From contig JABDJE010000042.1 of NCBI GenBank assembly GCA_013002625.1, forward strand, positions 1-6,309: 6,309 bases of DNA, in the 5' to 3' direction. The DNA is from Saprospiraceae bacterium (lineage in GTDB: Bacteria; Bacteroidota; Bacteroidia; Chitinophagales; Saprospiraceae). Position numbers and translations under genes: made by a program. The notes under the pieces were generated by a model. It did not search any database. It saw nothing but the letters and a program-made list of their open reading frames with translations, and was not told the origin of the DNA. This document shows, in pieces, positions 1-6,309 of this stretch (position 1 is its first letter; each line of letters begins with the position of its first letter).

Positions 1-1
1 A

Positions 2-601
2 TACCCTACAGAACTACAATACACCATCTTTGCCATTCCTGCATTGGATGGATTCTCTGGAAACAGTAATGGATTCATTGACTCCTATATAGATGTATCA
101 GCCTATAAGGGAGAGGATATCATGATACGATTCCGATTTGGTACTTACGAGCCAACAGAAGATGTTCAGAGTGCCACCAACTTTGCGCCTGATAATGCAT
201 GGTTTGTCGATGATATCGATCTAATCGATTTGATTACATACGATACAGAAGCTTGTATCACAGGAGATACAGAGAGTGGTTGTTCGGGTGTTAAGGAAAC
301 AATTATTGATGCAAGCCTGGGTACATCTTCAGAAGATATTGCGCTGAACGGATTTAACTGGAATATCTATCCAAATCCAGCGCAGGACTTCATCACCTTG
401 ACTATTGAATCCGATAATGGATTTGACGCCGAGGTATCCATGTTCAGCATGGAGGGTAAGCTCTTAACGACCAAAGGCATTCAAGTCAATGGTAAGCGTG
501 AGCTGGTTGTATTAAATACATCAAATTTAAATGAAGGCATGTATGTAGTACAGCTAAATACTGGAAGCCAAGTATTTACGAAGAAGGTGATGATTCACTA
601 A
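2..601 (+). CDS. C-terminal part of a secreted protein with a T9SS type A sorting domain (5' truncated)
   Basis: The frame is open from base 2 to the TAA at 599-601, so the gene begins outside the window. The in-frame TTG at 44 is not a credible start because coding sequence continues upstream of it (YPTELQYTIFAIPAL). The 199 visible residues have two parts. Residues about 15-80 look like the end of a beta-sandwich (jelly-roll) module, with GFIDSYIDVSAYKGEDIMIRF followed by NAWFVDDIDLID, as in MAM-like or choice-of-anchor modules attached to secreted peptidases and adhesins. A linker with two cysteines follows. Residues about 119-199 form a T9SS sorting domain: WNIYPNPAQDFITL (YPNP at 368-379), then FSMEGKLL, LNEGMYVVQL and the final KKVMIH. 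Such domains direct export across the outer membrane and are usually cleaved. The function of the missing N-terminal part is unknown; a metallopeptidase is possible but not shown. The sorting-domain call is confident. Confidence 0.9.
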   Translation, partial: YPTELQYTIFAIPALDGFSGNSNGFIDSYIDVSAYKGEDIMIRFRFGTYEPTEDVQSATNFAPDNAWFVDDIDLIDLITYDTEACITGDTESGCSGVKETIIDASLGTSSEDIALNGFNWNIYPNPAQDFITLTIESDNGFDAEVSMFSMEGKLLTTKGIQVNGKRELVVLNTSNLNEGMYVVQLNTGSQVFTKKVMIH

Positions 602-621
602 GTTCGCAAATACATTATATA

Positions 622-654
622 GAAGCTCCGTCGGCATCCGGCGGGGCTTTTTTT
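622..654 (+). terminator. Rho-independent terminator of the T9SS-sorted protein gene
   Basis: An 11-bp stem (624-634 with 638-648, two G-T wobbles, otherwise Watson-Crick) with a 3-base loop CAT is followed by an uninterrupted run of T from 648 to 654. It lies 22 bases after the stop codon at 601. The T run directly abuts and overlaps the stop codon (653-655) of the convergent minus-strand gene. Read on the minus strand, the hairpin is followed by TTCTATATAATG rather than a U run, so it should act mainly on plus-strand transcripts. Confidence 0.9.
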
Positions 655-2125
655 ATTCCTCCTCTCCTGCAGAATCCTTTACTTTATCGGTGACTTTTTC
701 GATGACTTCCTCAATCTTATCCCCTACTTTCTCCATTGTTTCTTCGACTTTGTCCTTGACTTTACTCAGCTTTTCATCTATTTGATGGTCTTCTCTTAAT
801 TCATCAACTTTGGCTTCGACATTGTCGCCTACTACTTCTGTGACAGCCTTAACCGTATCGATTGCATCTTCTACCGCTTCACCCACAGCTTCAATGGCAT
901 CGGATATGACGGACGATTTCGCGCCACCTTTTGTCTTTTCTTTGTTTATCGCTTCTGCTGCGTTCTCCAATTTGTCTTTTGCCGCGTCGAGTGTTTCAGC
1001 TTGCTCCTTAATCTCAGTCGCGATCTTTTCTTTAACTTCCTCTTTGCGCTTTTTTATCTCCTTGCGCTGCGCATCTTTTTCCATTCTTTCCTTTTCCTTT
1101 GCCAATCGCGCCTCAAGATCTTTTTTGGTGGCAAGCATCTCCTTAAGCTTTTCATTTTTAGATTTCATTCGCTCCTGGATCATCTTGATCTTTGCCTGGC
1201 GAATTTGCATTTCAAGTTGACCGTCAGAAGCATGTACCTTGCGATCCTGATAATCAATATCTTTTTGATCACGCGCAATCGATCTCTCCATTTTTTCAAT
1301 GGCAGACAGTAAGCCTTGATATCGCCTCTCCAATCTGCTTGTATTCCCTCCCGTCGAGGAGGCCTTTCCATATTTCTTTTCTTTAACCAACTTGAAAGCT
1401 TCGTCAATGCGCTTCCAAACTTTGGATCTGTCTGATCTTGTGAATTCTGCCTGTTTGAATTCACCTTGCATTTTTTTAAGATCTTCGAACAATGGATTGA
1501 GTCCCAAGCCTTGTTCTACTTTCGCAATGACAGCGTCAATTCTCTCTACAAAGCCTTTGACATTTTCTTTTGAAATTTTATCCAGCTCTTCGTTGGCCGT
1601 TGTTCTTAACTGTTTGAGTTTATCAAACAAATAATTTGTTTGTTCTTTGAGTTTATCACCATGCTCTTTAAAAAGATTCTTCTCGAAGATTTGATTCTGC
1701 ACCTTAGACCAAAAGCCCTTCATTTCTTCCCATATAGCATTATCATATGACTTCATATTATTAATGCGTTGCTTGAGTTCGTCCAATTCTGAGCCATACA
1801 AATCATACAGTTTGGAGGACAATACAACGAAATGCCATTCTGCTTTAGCTCTTGTAATCAGATCGGTCCTTTGCACCTTAATCGTTTCAGGTAATAGGTC
1901 ATCGGTCACAGACAATGGACGCTCAATCTTGGTGTGCCCAACAGGGAATTCAACTTCTTTATCCAATCGCCATTCATCCATTAATTTGTTGTAAAAGATT
2001 TCAGTGGCTATTTCCTCAGGAAAAGTGAACACATGCACCTTGTTCTCCTGTGCCAATAATTCAAGACCGATTAATATCTTATTTTCATTTTCATCGAGTC
2101 CCCAGAGTACAATCTTCTTTTTCAT
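653..2125 (-). CDS. Conserved-looking coiled-coil protein of unknown function, Lys/Glu-rich, 490 aa
   Basis: I do not recognise a characterised family. The protein starts at the ATG at 2123-2125, preceded by an A-rich stretch (AAAAGAAATTGA) but no clear Shine-Dalgarno. It has no signal peptide or membrane segment, so it is probably cytoplasmic. Residues 1-115 read as a compact globular domain (MKKKIVLWGLDENENKILIG, then alternating hydrophobic strands HVFTF and WHFVVLSSKLYDLYG). Residues 115-255 are helical. The stretch about 211-252 (LKKMQGEF, then SKVWKRIDEAFKLVKEKK) weakly resembles the DUF349 helical repeat, and about 131-173 may be a divergent second copy. After a short Gly/Ser/Thr linker (255-263), residues 264-400 form a long charged coiled coil (Lys/Glu/Arg/Gln-rich). 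Residues 404-487 are amphipathic repeats of the VKDKVEETMEKVGDKIEEV type, like LEA or apolipoprotein helices. It lies 96 bases downstream of asd on the same strand, so readthrough from asd is possible, although its own promoter may lie in the gap. A structural, scaffold or stress-protective role is only a guess. Confidence 0.85.
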   Translation of the reverse strand: MKKKIVLWGLDENENKILIGLELLAQENKVHVFTFPEEIATEIFYNKLMDEWRLDKEVEFPVGHTKIERPLSVTDDLLPETIKVQRTDLITRAKAEWHFVVLSSKLYDLYGSELDELKQRINNMKSYDNAIWEEMKGFWSKVQNQIFEKNLFKEHGDKLKEQTNYLFDKLKQLRTTANEELDKISKENVKGFVERIDAVIAKVEQGLGLNPLFEDLKKMQGEFKQAEFTRSDRSKVWKRIDEAFKLVKEKKYGKASSTGGNTSRLERRYQGLLSAIEKMERSIARDQKDIDYQDRKVHASDGQLEMQIRQAKIKMIQERMKSKNEKLKEMLATKKDLEARLAKEKERMEKDAQRKEIKKRKEEVKEKIATEIKEQAETLDAAKDKLENAAEAINKEKTKGGAKSSVISDAIEAVGEAVEDAIDTVKAVTEVVGDNVEAKVDELREDHQIDEKLSKVKDKVEETMEKVGDKIEEVIEKVTDKVKDSAGEEE

Positions 2126-2169
2126 TCAATTTCTTTTGTAGCGGTGTTTCAAATAATATAATGCCAGAA

Positions 2170-2185
2170 TGAGCGCATGCGCTCA
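2170..2185. repeat. Perfect 16-bp palindrome in the asd / coiled-coil gene gap
   Basis: TGAGCGCATGCGCTCA equals its own reverse complement across all 16 bases. It sits in the 96-base gap between the asd stop (2222) and the start codon of the coiled-coil gene (2125), 44 bases upstream of that ATG. It could be an operator for a dimeric regulator overlapping the promoter of the coiled-coil gene. It could also be a short hairpin (6-bp stem, CATG loop) at the end of the asd message. No U run follows on the minus strand (TTCTGGCATTATATT), so a standard intrinsic terminator is not supported. The GC-rich block stands out from its AT-rich surroundings. Confidence 0.6.
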
Positions 2186-2221
2186 ATCGTTAGTAATTGT
2201 TTCAATTTAGTATAATGTAGC

Positions 2222-3208
2222 CTAATGTATCAAGTGTTCCAATATTTGAACTGCGTTTGTCGCAGCACCTTTGCGTAAATTGTCCGCAACAATCCATAGG
2301 TTCAGGCCATTTTCAATCGATTCATCCCGTCTAATCCTCCCTACAAAGACTTCATCTTTCTTTCTTGCAAATTTTGGCATTGGATAAATACTGTCCTTGA
2401 CATTGTCCTGAACTATGATACCAGGTGCATTGTGCAATATTGCTTTCAGTGTGTCGATGTCAAATGATTTTTCAAATTCAATATTCACTGATTCCGAATG
2501 TCCACCGTGCACAGGTACTCTTACTGCAGTAGCCGTAATGGCGATATCTGGTGCATTCATAATCTTCCGTGTTTCATGTACGAGCTTCATTTCCTCTTTG
2601 GTGTAATCGTTATCTAGAAATACATCACAGTGCGGTAGACAATTTTCAAAAATCGGATGATCATATGCCGATTCATAGCTGTGCGTTGCCTTTCCATCTC
2701 TTTCCCCCTCGTATTGTTCAACCGCTTTGGCACCGGTCCCGGTAAAAGACTGATAGGTTGAAATAACAAGTCGCTTGATACCGTAAGCTTCATGAAGTGG
2801 CTTGAGGGCTACAACAAGTTGAATCGTACTGCAGTTTGGATTAGCAATAATATCTTCCTGACCATTGAGAATATGTCCATTGACTTCGGGCACAACCAAT
2901 TTTTTATCTGGGTCCATTCGCCATGCAGAGGAATTATCTATTACACAGGTACCTACTGCTGCGAAGCGTGGTGCATATTCTGTCGAAGTGGATCCTCCGG
3001 CCGAGAATAAAGCGTAATCCGGCTTAGCATTTATAGCTTCATCCATGGAGACCACTGTATACGCCTTGCCCATATAATTGATCTTTTTTCCAATAGATCT
3101 TGCCGAGGCGACAGGAATGAATTCATCTACCTTAATCTGCCGTTCAGTCAGAACTTCGAGCATTTCTCGACCTACTAATCCGGTTGCGCCTACTAAAGCC
3201 AGTTTCAT
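2222..3208 (-). CDS. asd: Aspartate-semialdehyde dehydrogenase
   Basis: The enzyme catalyses the NADPH-dependent reductive dephosphorylation of L-4-aspartyl phosphate to L-aspartate 4-semialdehyde, the branch point to lysine/diaminopimelate, threonine and methionine, in the cytoplasm. At 328 residues it has the usual family length. Visible motifs are the N-terminal nucleotide-binding loop GATGLVG (residues 7-13), the catalytic cysteine Cys126 in ANPNCSTIQ, STYQSFTGTGAKAV in the dimerisation/catalytic domain, and the catalytic histidine His237 in RVPVHGGHSES. All key residues are intact. I chose the ATG at 3206-3208 (MKLALVGATG) because the family starts immediately before the Rossmann loop. 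The longer frame begins with a TTG at 3226 that adds only six residues (MDKLRN when read as a start). The start is preceded by TTGAGAAAT, a weak ribosome site typical of the phylum. A promoter lies upstream at 3247-3278. The gene is transcribed away from the secreted-protein cluster, and the coiled-coil gene lies downstream. No other amino-acid biosynthesis gene is in view. Confidence 0.97.
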   Translation of the reverse strand: MKLALVGATGLVGREMLEVLTERQIKVDEFIPVASARSIGKKINYMGKAYTVVSMDEAINAKPDYALFSAGGSTSTEYAPRFAAVGTCVIDNSSAWRMDPDKKLVVPEVNGHILNGQEDIIANPNCSTIQLVVALKPLHEAYGIKRLVISTYQSFTGTGAKAVEQYEGERDGKATHSYESAYDHPIFENCLPHCDVFLDNDYTKEEMKLVHETRKIMNAPDIAITATAVRVPVHGGHSESVNIEFEKSFDIDTLKAILHNAPGIIVQDNVKDSIYPMPKFARKKDEVFVGRIRRDESIENGLNLWIVADNLRKGAATNAVQILEHLIH

Positions 3209-3246
3209 ATTTCTCAATTTGTCCAATATTAATACAGAAATTGAAC

Positions 3247-3278
3247 CAAAATTAATATTATTTACAAACGCATATCAA
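3247..3278 (-). promoter_or_regulatory. Bacteroidota-type promoter for asd
   Basis: On the minus strand, TTG (complement of 3276-3278) is followed after 21 bases by TAATTTTG (complement of 3247-3254). This is a perfect match to the TAnnTTTG -7 element, with a TTG -33 element at a spacing acceptable for the Bacteroidota primary sigma factor. Transcription would start near 3240, giving a leader of about 30 bases before the asd ATG at 3208. The element lies in the 82-base region shared with the divergent gene at 3291, whose own promoter I could not place convincingly. Confidence 0.6.
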
Positions 3279-3290
3279 TATATTTATTGC

Positions 3291-5075
3291 ATGAAGCGAC
3301 TAATCTTTTGCTTGTTTTTCATTTCCTCATTTACACAACTTTCATCTCAGATCTCAGAAAATTTCGATGATGGAAATTTAAGCAACTGGGAAGGAGATAT
3401 TTCAGACTTCATTGTAAATACAAACGGCCAATTGCAACTTTCTGCTGCATCTGCTGGTGAATCTTTTATTTATATACCGACCAATTTCTACGACAGCCTC
3501 ATTTGGAGCCTTGATGTAGACCTGAGTTTCTCACCTTCAGGCAGCAACAAGCTTGAGATTTTTCTGGGATTTGAAGATCCCACCAATCCAACTGACAATG
3601 CTCTGGCTCTTGAATTGGGTGAATCCGGTTCAAATGATGCCATCAATTTTGTTCGATACATCGATGGCACTAAAACCACTTTGGCTTCAGGAACGATGGG
3701 GCGCGTCGCAACTCCTTTTGGTTTTGATTTTGAAATTCTAAGAAACAGTCTTGCAGAATGGATCATGTCAACTACTGACCTCGAGACATCTATCTCGGAG
3801 GAAGAATTCCGATTGATACTGACAGAAGACCCCCTGCCTCAAATGAATTATTTTGGAATGCGATGCACCTATACCTCCTCAAGAACGGAGGGATTTACAT
3901 TTGATAATATTATGTTGACTGAGTTGGTACCGGATCTTATTGCTCCTGAGCTTTCCTCTATTGATTTGATTAACGGCAATGAAATATGTATTTCATTTAA
4001 TGAAGCGCTCACTTCAAATACTGCAACGGATTTATCCAATTATACTTTGACGCCAACAATTGAAATCATTGATGCACAATTGGACGCTTCTGGTCAAAAA
4101 ATTACCTTGACGCTTCAAGCGCCTCTGGAAAGCGGCGTAGAATACCAGATTGGAATTCAGGGCATATCAGATTTATTTAACAATATTATTACCCCTACCG
4201 ACAGGCAACTCATGTATTTTCGATCACCGGAGCCAGGAGAAATCCTCGTTAATGAAATCCTCTTTGATCCTTACAGTGATGGTGAAGATTTTGTAGAGTT
4301 TATAAATGCTGCAAATGAGCCTTTAAGGTTGACTGATTTTTTTATAACTAACGATGACAAACCAGATGAAGAATTTATTGATCTGGACTTAATATTGGAA
4401 GCAGGAGAAATAATTGCATTTACATCAGACCTTAATGCTACCGAAGATATTTACCTGCCGCCTGAATCGGCCAATATATTTGAGACTGATATCCCTGCAT
4501 TCAATAACGCCGATGGAAATGTAAGCCTCTACATTAATAATGGAATCGGTCAACGTGTTTTCATTGATGGCTTTGACTACCAGGAAGATTATCATTACAA
4601 TTTACTTCGCGACACCGAAGGCGTAAGTCTGGAGCGGATATCTCTTATTGCAGACTCCAATGATCCATCTAATTGGTTCTCGGCTTCCGCCAACACTTTA
4701 TTTGCTACGCCCGGCTATGCCAACTCTGTTCGATCTGACGGAAATACTTCAAGTGATAGCGCCATCGAGCTGGAATATCAGGTCTTTTCTCCAAATAATG
4801 ACGCTGTCAAGGATATCCTGATAATGAATTACAAATTAGACAATCCGGGGTTTGTAGGCACCATTCAGATATACAGTGATCGTGGTCATTTGATCAAAAC
4901 CATTATTAACAATACATTGCTTGGCACAGAGGGTGTTTACTATTGGGACGGCACAAATCAGGAAGGGCGTCTTGCACCTATTGGTATGTATATCGTGTTA
5001 TATGAACTCTTCAACAGCAATGGCGAAATAAAAAAGGGTAAAGAAGTTTGTGTACTTGGACAGCGATTGAATTAA
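3291..5075 (+). CDS. Secreted multi-domain protein with lamin-tail-like domain and FlgD/type-B-like C-terminus
   Basis: I chose the ATG at 3291 because it opens a clear signal peptide (MKRLIFCLFFISSFTQLSSQ, cleavage near residue 19-20). The open frame extends upstream to 3078, but that part runs antisense through asd and is not credible. The 594-residue product has, in order: residues 22-212, a concanavalin/laminin-G-like beta-sandwich (FDDGNLSNWEGD to FTFDNIMLTEL); 218-310, an Ig-like module of the SbsA/Big_5 kind (ISFNEALTS, SNYTL); 314-435, a lamin-tail domain (LTD) beginning GEILVNEILFDPYSDGEDFVEFIN and continuing LTDFFITND; and 497-594, a terminal beta module (FSPNNDAVKDIL, IQIYSDRGHLIKTI, YYWDGTNQEGRLAPIGMYIV). 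The last module resembles both FlgD Ig-like and T9SS type B C-terminal domains, so T9SS export is plausible. The protein is probably cell-surface or extracellular. No enzymatic domain is visible, so a binding or scaffold role is inferred. The stop is only 4 bases from the next start, which implies co-transcription. Confidence 0.9.
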   Translation: MKRLIFCLFFISSFTQLSSQISENFDDGNLSNWEGDISDFIVNTNGQLQLSAASAGESFIYIPTNFYDSLIWSLDVDLSFSPSGSNKLEIFLGFEDPTNPTDNALALELGESGSNDAINFVRYIDGTKTTLASGTMGRVATPFGFDFEILRNSLAEWIMSTTDLETSISEEEFRLILTEDPLPQMNYFGMRCTYTSSRTEGFTFDNIMLTELVPDLIAPELSSIDLINGNEICISFNEALTSNTATDLSNYTLTPTIEIIDAQLDASGQKITLTLQAPLESGVEYQIGIQGISDLFNNIITPTDRQLMYFRSPEPGEILVNEILFDPYSDGEDFVEFINAANEPLRLTDFFITNDDKPDEEFIDLDLILEAGEIIAFTSDLNATEDIYLPPESANIFETDIPAFNNADGNVSLYINNGIGQRVFIDGFDYQEDYHYNLLRDTEGVSLERISLIADSNDPSNWFSASANTLFATPGYANSVRSDGNTSSDSAIELEYQVFSPNNDAVKDILIMNYKLDNPGFVGTIQIYSDRGHLIKTIINNTLLGTEGVYYWDGTNQEGRLAPIGMYIVLYELFNSNGEIKKGKEVCVLGQRLN

Positions 5076-5079
5076 TAAT

Positions 5080-6021
5080 ATGAGCACCACCAGAAAATCA
5101 ATCCTTTTTTCAATATCTGTAGTCTTAAGCATAAGCTGCCTGTTGATAGTCTTTCTATCCCCTACTGTTCATATTTTCTCCTTTGCTTCTGAGTATATAG
5201 TCCATATCATGATTTTTTATATCGGAATAGGTTTAATCGCGTTATCGCTTGATCAAAAGCGTATTATGGTTATGTGCCTGTTGTCTTCAGGCGCTATAGC
5301 TTTTTATTTAAAAATGGCATCGAACCCGGACCTTATCATTGCGCAATCTCAGACTGATGCCTCTATCAAAGTCAGTTTAATAGATCTTAATAATTGTAAG
5401 GATGATCAATCTTTTCCATTAAAAACAATAAAATCCAATCAGCCACAAATTATTTCATTTCAACATTACAATGAAGCTTGGAACGGTGTATTGCAAAGTC
5501 AATTGTATTTAAGCCATCCCTATATTTATAAGTGGCACCCGACTGATAGTGCTGGATTAGCGATTTATTCGAGCATTCCTTTTGACAGCAGCTATACCCT
5601 TAATTTCAATGATATACCAAATGCAGTTATTGACTTTACATTTGAAAATCAGGAATTTCATTTGGTGAGCAGTTATTTCCCTTATTCATTAAATGAGCAA
5701 GTAAGAAACAAACCAGATTTACTTGCTTCGATGGCCGCCTTTATTCGAGGATTGGAAGGACATATTCTGAATCTAGGTCATTTCAATGAATATTATTGGT
5801 CAAGAGAAATGATAGAATACAGAAAGCTGGCTAAGCTGAATAACAGCCGACGACAAATTGACTGGAAACAAGACAAGGTTCCAAGAGACCACATTTTTCA
5901 CTCTTCAAATTTAAAATGTATATCGTTGGAAGAAATATTTACAACTCAGAAAAGCCATATCGGCCTTCAAGCCCATTACATCATTAATCGATCAAATTCC
6001 AAATCACTCACTATGAATTAA
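5080..6021 (+). CDS. Membrane-anchored EEP-fold protein with degenerate catalytic residues
   Basis: The ATG at 5080 follows the previous stop by 4 bases, indicating an operon. The 313 residues begin with two or three hydrophobic segments (about 8-26, 36-56, 62-78), then a soluble domain (about 97-302), likely outside the cytoplasmic membrane. That domain follows the order of endonuclease/exonuclease/phosphatase (EEP) proteins with N-terminal membrane helices: QPQIISFQHYNEAW (usual PDIIvLlEvn.qW), AGLAIYSSIPF (usual GiAllSrlPl), SSYFPYSLNEQVRN (usual tHplPP....RN), LNLGHFNEYYWS (usual vlGDFNatpwS), RDHIFHSSNL (usual IDHilvs..l) and a final KSHIGLQAHY (usual SDHlPv). Asn236, Asp270, His271 and His293 are kept. 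The metal-binding Glu is His129, the Asp of GDFN is His234, and the Asp of SDH is Ser292. The family reading comes from motif order, not overall identity. The protein is probably not a standard hydrolase of this class. The frame is intact, with no stop or shift, so it looks like a maintained gene. Confidence 0.8.
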   Translation: MSTTRKSILFSISVVLSISCLLIVFLSPTVHIFSFASEYIVHIMIFYIGIGLIALSLDQKRIMVMCLLSSGAIAFYLKMASNPDLIIAQSQTDASIKVSLIDLNNCKDDQSFPLKTIKSNQPQIISFQHYNEAWNGVLQSQLYLSHPYIYKWHPTDSAGLAIYSSIPFDSSYTLNFNDIPNAVIDFTFENQEFHLVSSYFPYSLNEQVRNKPDLLASMAAFIRGLEGHILNLGHFNEYYWSREMIEYRKLAKLNNSRRQIDWKQDKVPRDHIFHSSNLKCISLEEIFTTQKSHIGLQAHYIINRSNSKSLTMN

Positions 6022-6050
6022 AGGATTATAGCCTGAGGAATCATCTGTAC

Positions 6051-6309
6051 ATGAAAAACAAACTCTCATATACTTGCAAATCATTTTATCAACTTGAGCT
6101 GGATGAACTCTATGATATCATGGCATTGCGTCAAATCGTTTTTATTGTGGAACAGGATTGCCCTTATCTGGATGCAGATGGAAAGGATAAGTTTGCACAT
6201 CATTTAATGGGCTTTGATGAATCATCTAAGCTTGTAGCTTACACCAGACTGTTGCCAGAGGGCATTTCATACGAGGCTTTTAGTTCCATTGGTCGTGTCG
6301 TAACCCATC
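6051..6309 (+). CDS. elaA: ElaA-type GNAT N-acetyltransferase (3' truncated by window edge)
   Basis: The ATG at 6051 opens a frame of 86 residues that runs off the right edge; the family is about 150 residues long. The visible part matches the ElaA signature: ALRQIVFIVEQDCPYLDADG (residues 25-44), then AHHLMGFDESSKLVAYTRLLP (49-69) and IGRVVTH (80-86), which leads into the acetyl-CoA-binding part beyond the edge. ElaA proteins are predicted cytoplasmic GNAT acyltransferases using an acyl-CoA donor; the substrate is not established. GAGGA at 6035-6039 lies 11 bases before the start, slightly far for a ribosome site. The gene follows the EEP-like gene by 29 bases with no terminator between, so it may be the third gene of the same operon, although its function gives no obvious link to the two upstream genes. 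Confidence 0.9.
   Translation, partial: MKNKLSYTCKSFYQLELDELYDIMALRQIVFIVEQDCPYLDADGKDKFAHHLMGFDESSKLVAYTRLLPEGISYEAFSSIGRVVTH

Noticed and set aside
44..46. TTG at 44 as the start of the first gene
   Set aside because: The same frame stays open with sensible coding sequence back to base 2, and the product lacks a signal peptide here, so the gene is cut by the window edge.
810..1634. Several open frames on the plus strand, and one in another minus frame (1180-1464), inside the coiled-coil gene
   Set aside because: They are antisense or out-of-frame shadows of a Lys/Glu-rich gene, giving Ser/Phe/Leu-rich low-complexity products without recognisable domains or ribosome sites.
2126..2221. Possible terminator for asd at the palindrome
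   Set aside because: There is no U run after the hairpin on the minus strand, and the stem would be only 6 bp with a 4-base loop.
2213..2229. Direct repeat of TAATGTA (2213-2219 and 2223-2229) at the end of asd
   Set aside because: Seven AT-rich bases repeated once is expected by chance, and one copy is partly coding (asd C-terminus and stop).
3209..3226. Longer asd start at TTG 3226
   Set aside because: The family begins right before the GATGLVG loop. The ATG at 3208 fits this, while the TTG adds only six non-conserved residues.
3078..3290. Upstream extension of the secreted lamin-tail protein to an ATG at 3078
   Set aside because: The extension is antisense to the conserved N-terminus of asd and would bury the obvious signal peptide at 3291 inside the protein.
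3488..3766. Open frames on both strands inside the secreted protein gene (3488-3766 minus, 3553-3741 plus)
   Set aside because: They have no recognisable motifs and lie within a continuous, domain-bearing gene; they are shadow frames.

Overview
The window looks like a chromosomal segment from a Bacteroidota bacterium, possibly the Saprospiria side of the phylum. The reasons are a type IX secretion (T9SS) sorting domain at the end of the first gene, a promoter of the phylum's TTG / TAnnTTTG type, weak or absent Shine-Dalgarno sequences, and secreted multi-domain proteins of the kind common there. The genus cannot be fixed from the sequence.

Layout, left to right. (1) The 3' end of a plus-strand gene for a secreted, T9SS-sorted protein (2-601) is followed by a strong intrinsic terminator (622-654). 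(2) Two minus-strand genes follow: a 490-residue charged coiled-coil protein of unknown function (653-2125) and, upstream of it, aspartate-semialdehyde dehydrogenase asd (2222-3208). Their 96-base gap carries a perfect 16-bp palindrome. (3) An 82-base divergent intergenic region (3209-3290) holds a good promoter for asd. (4) A plus-strand cluster runs to the right edge: a secreted protein with a lamin-tail-like domain (3291-5075), a membrane-anchored protein with a degenerate endonuclease/exonuclease/phosphatase (EEP) fold (5080-6021) only 4 bases later, and the start of an ElaA-type GNAT acetyltransferase (6051 to the edge).

Only asd and elaA are firm by family. asd supplies the branch point to lysine/diaminopimelate, threonine and methionine. 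The most interesting part is the pair at 3291-6021. Lamin-tail and EEP domains occur together in secreted bacterial nucleases, but here they sit in two tightly linked genes, and the EEP-like protein appears to have lost several catalytic metal-site residues. No RNA genes, CRISPR arrays, insertion sequences or prophage parts were seen. No stretch longer than about 100 bases lacks a gene.
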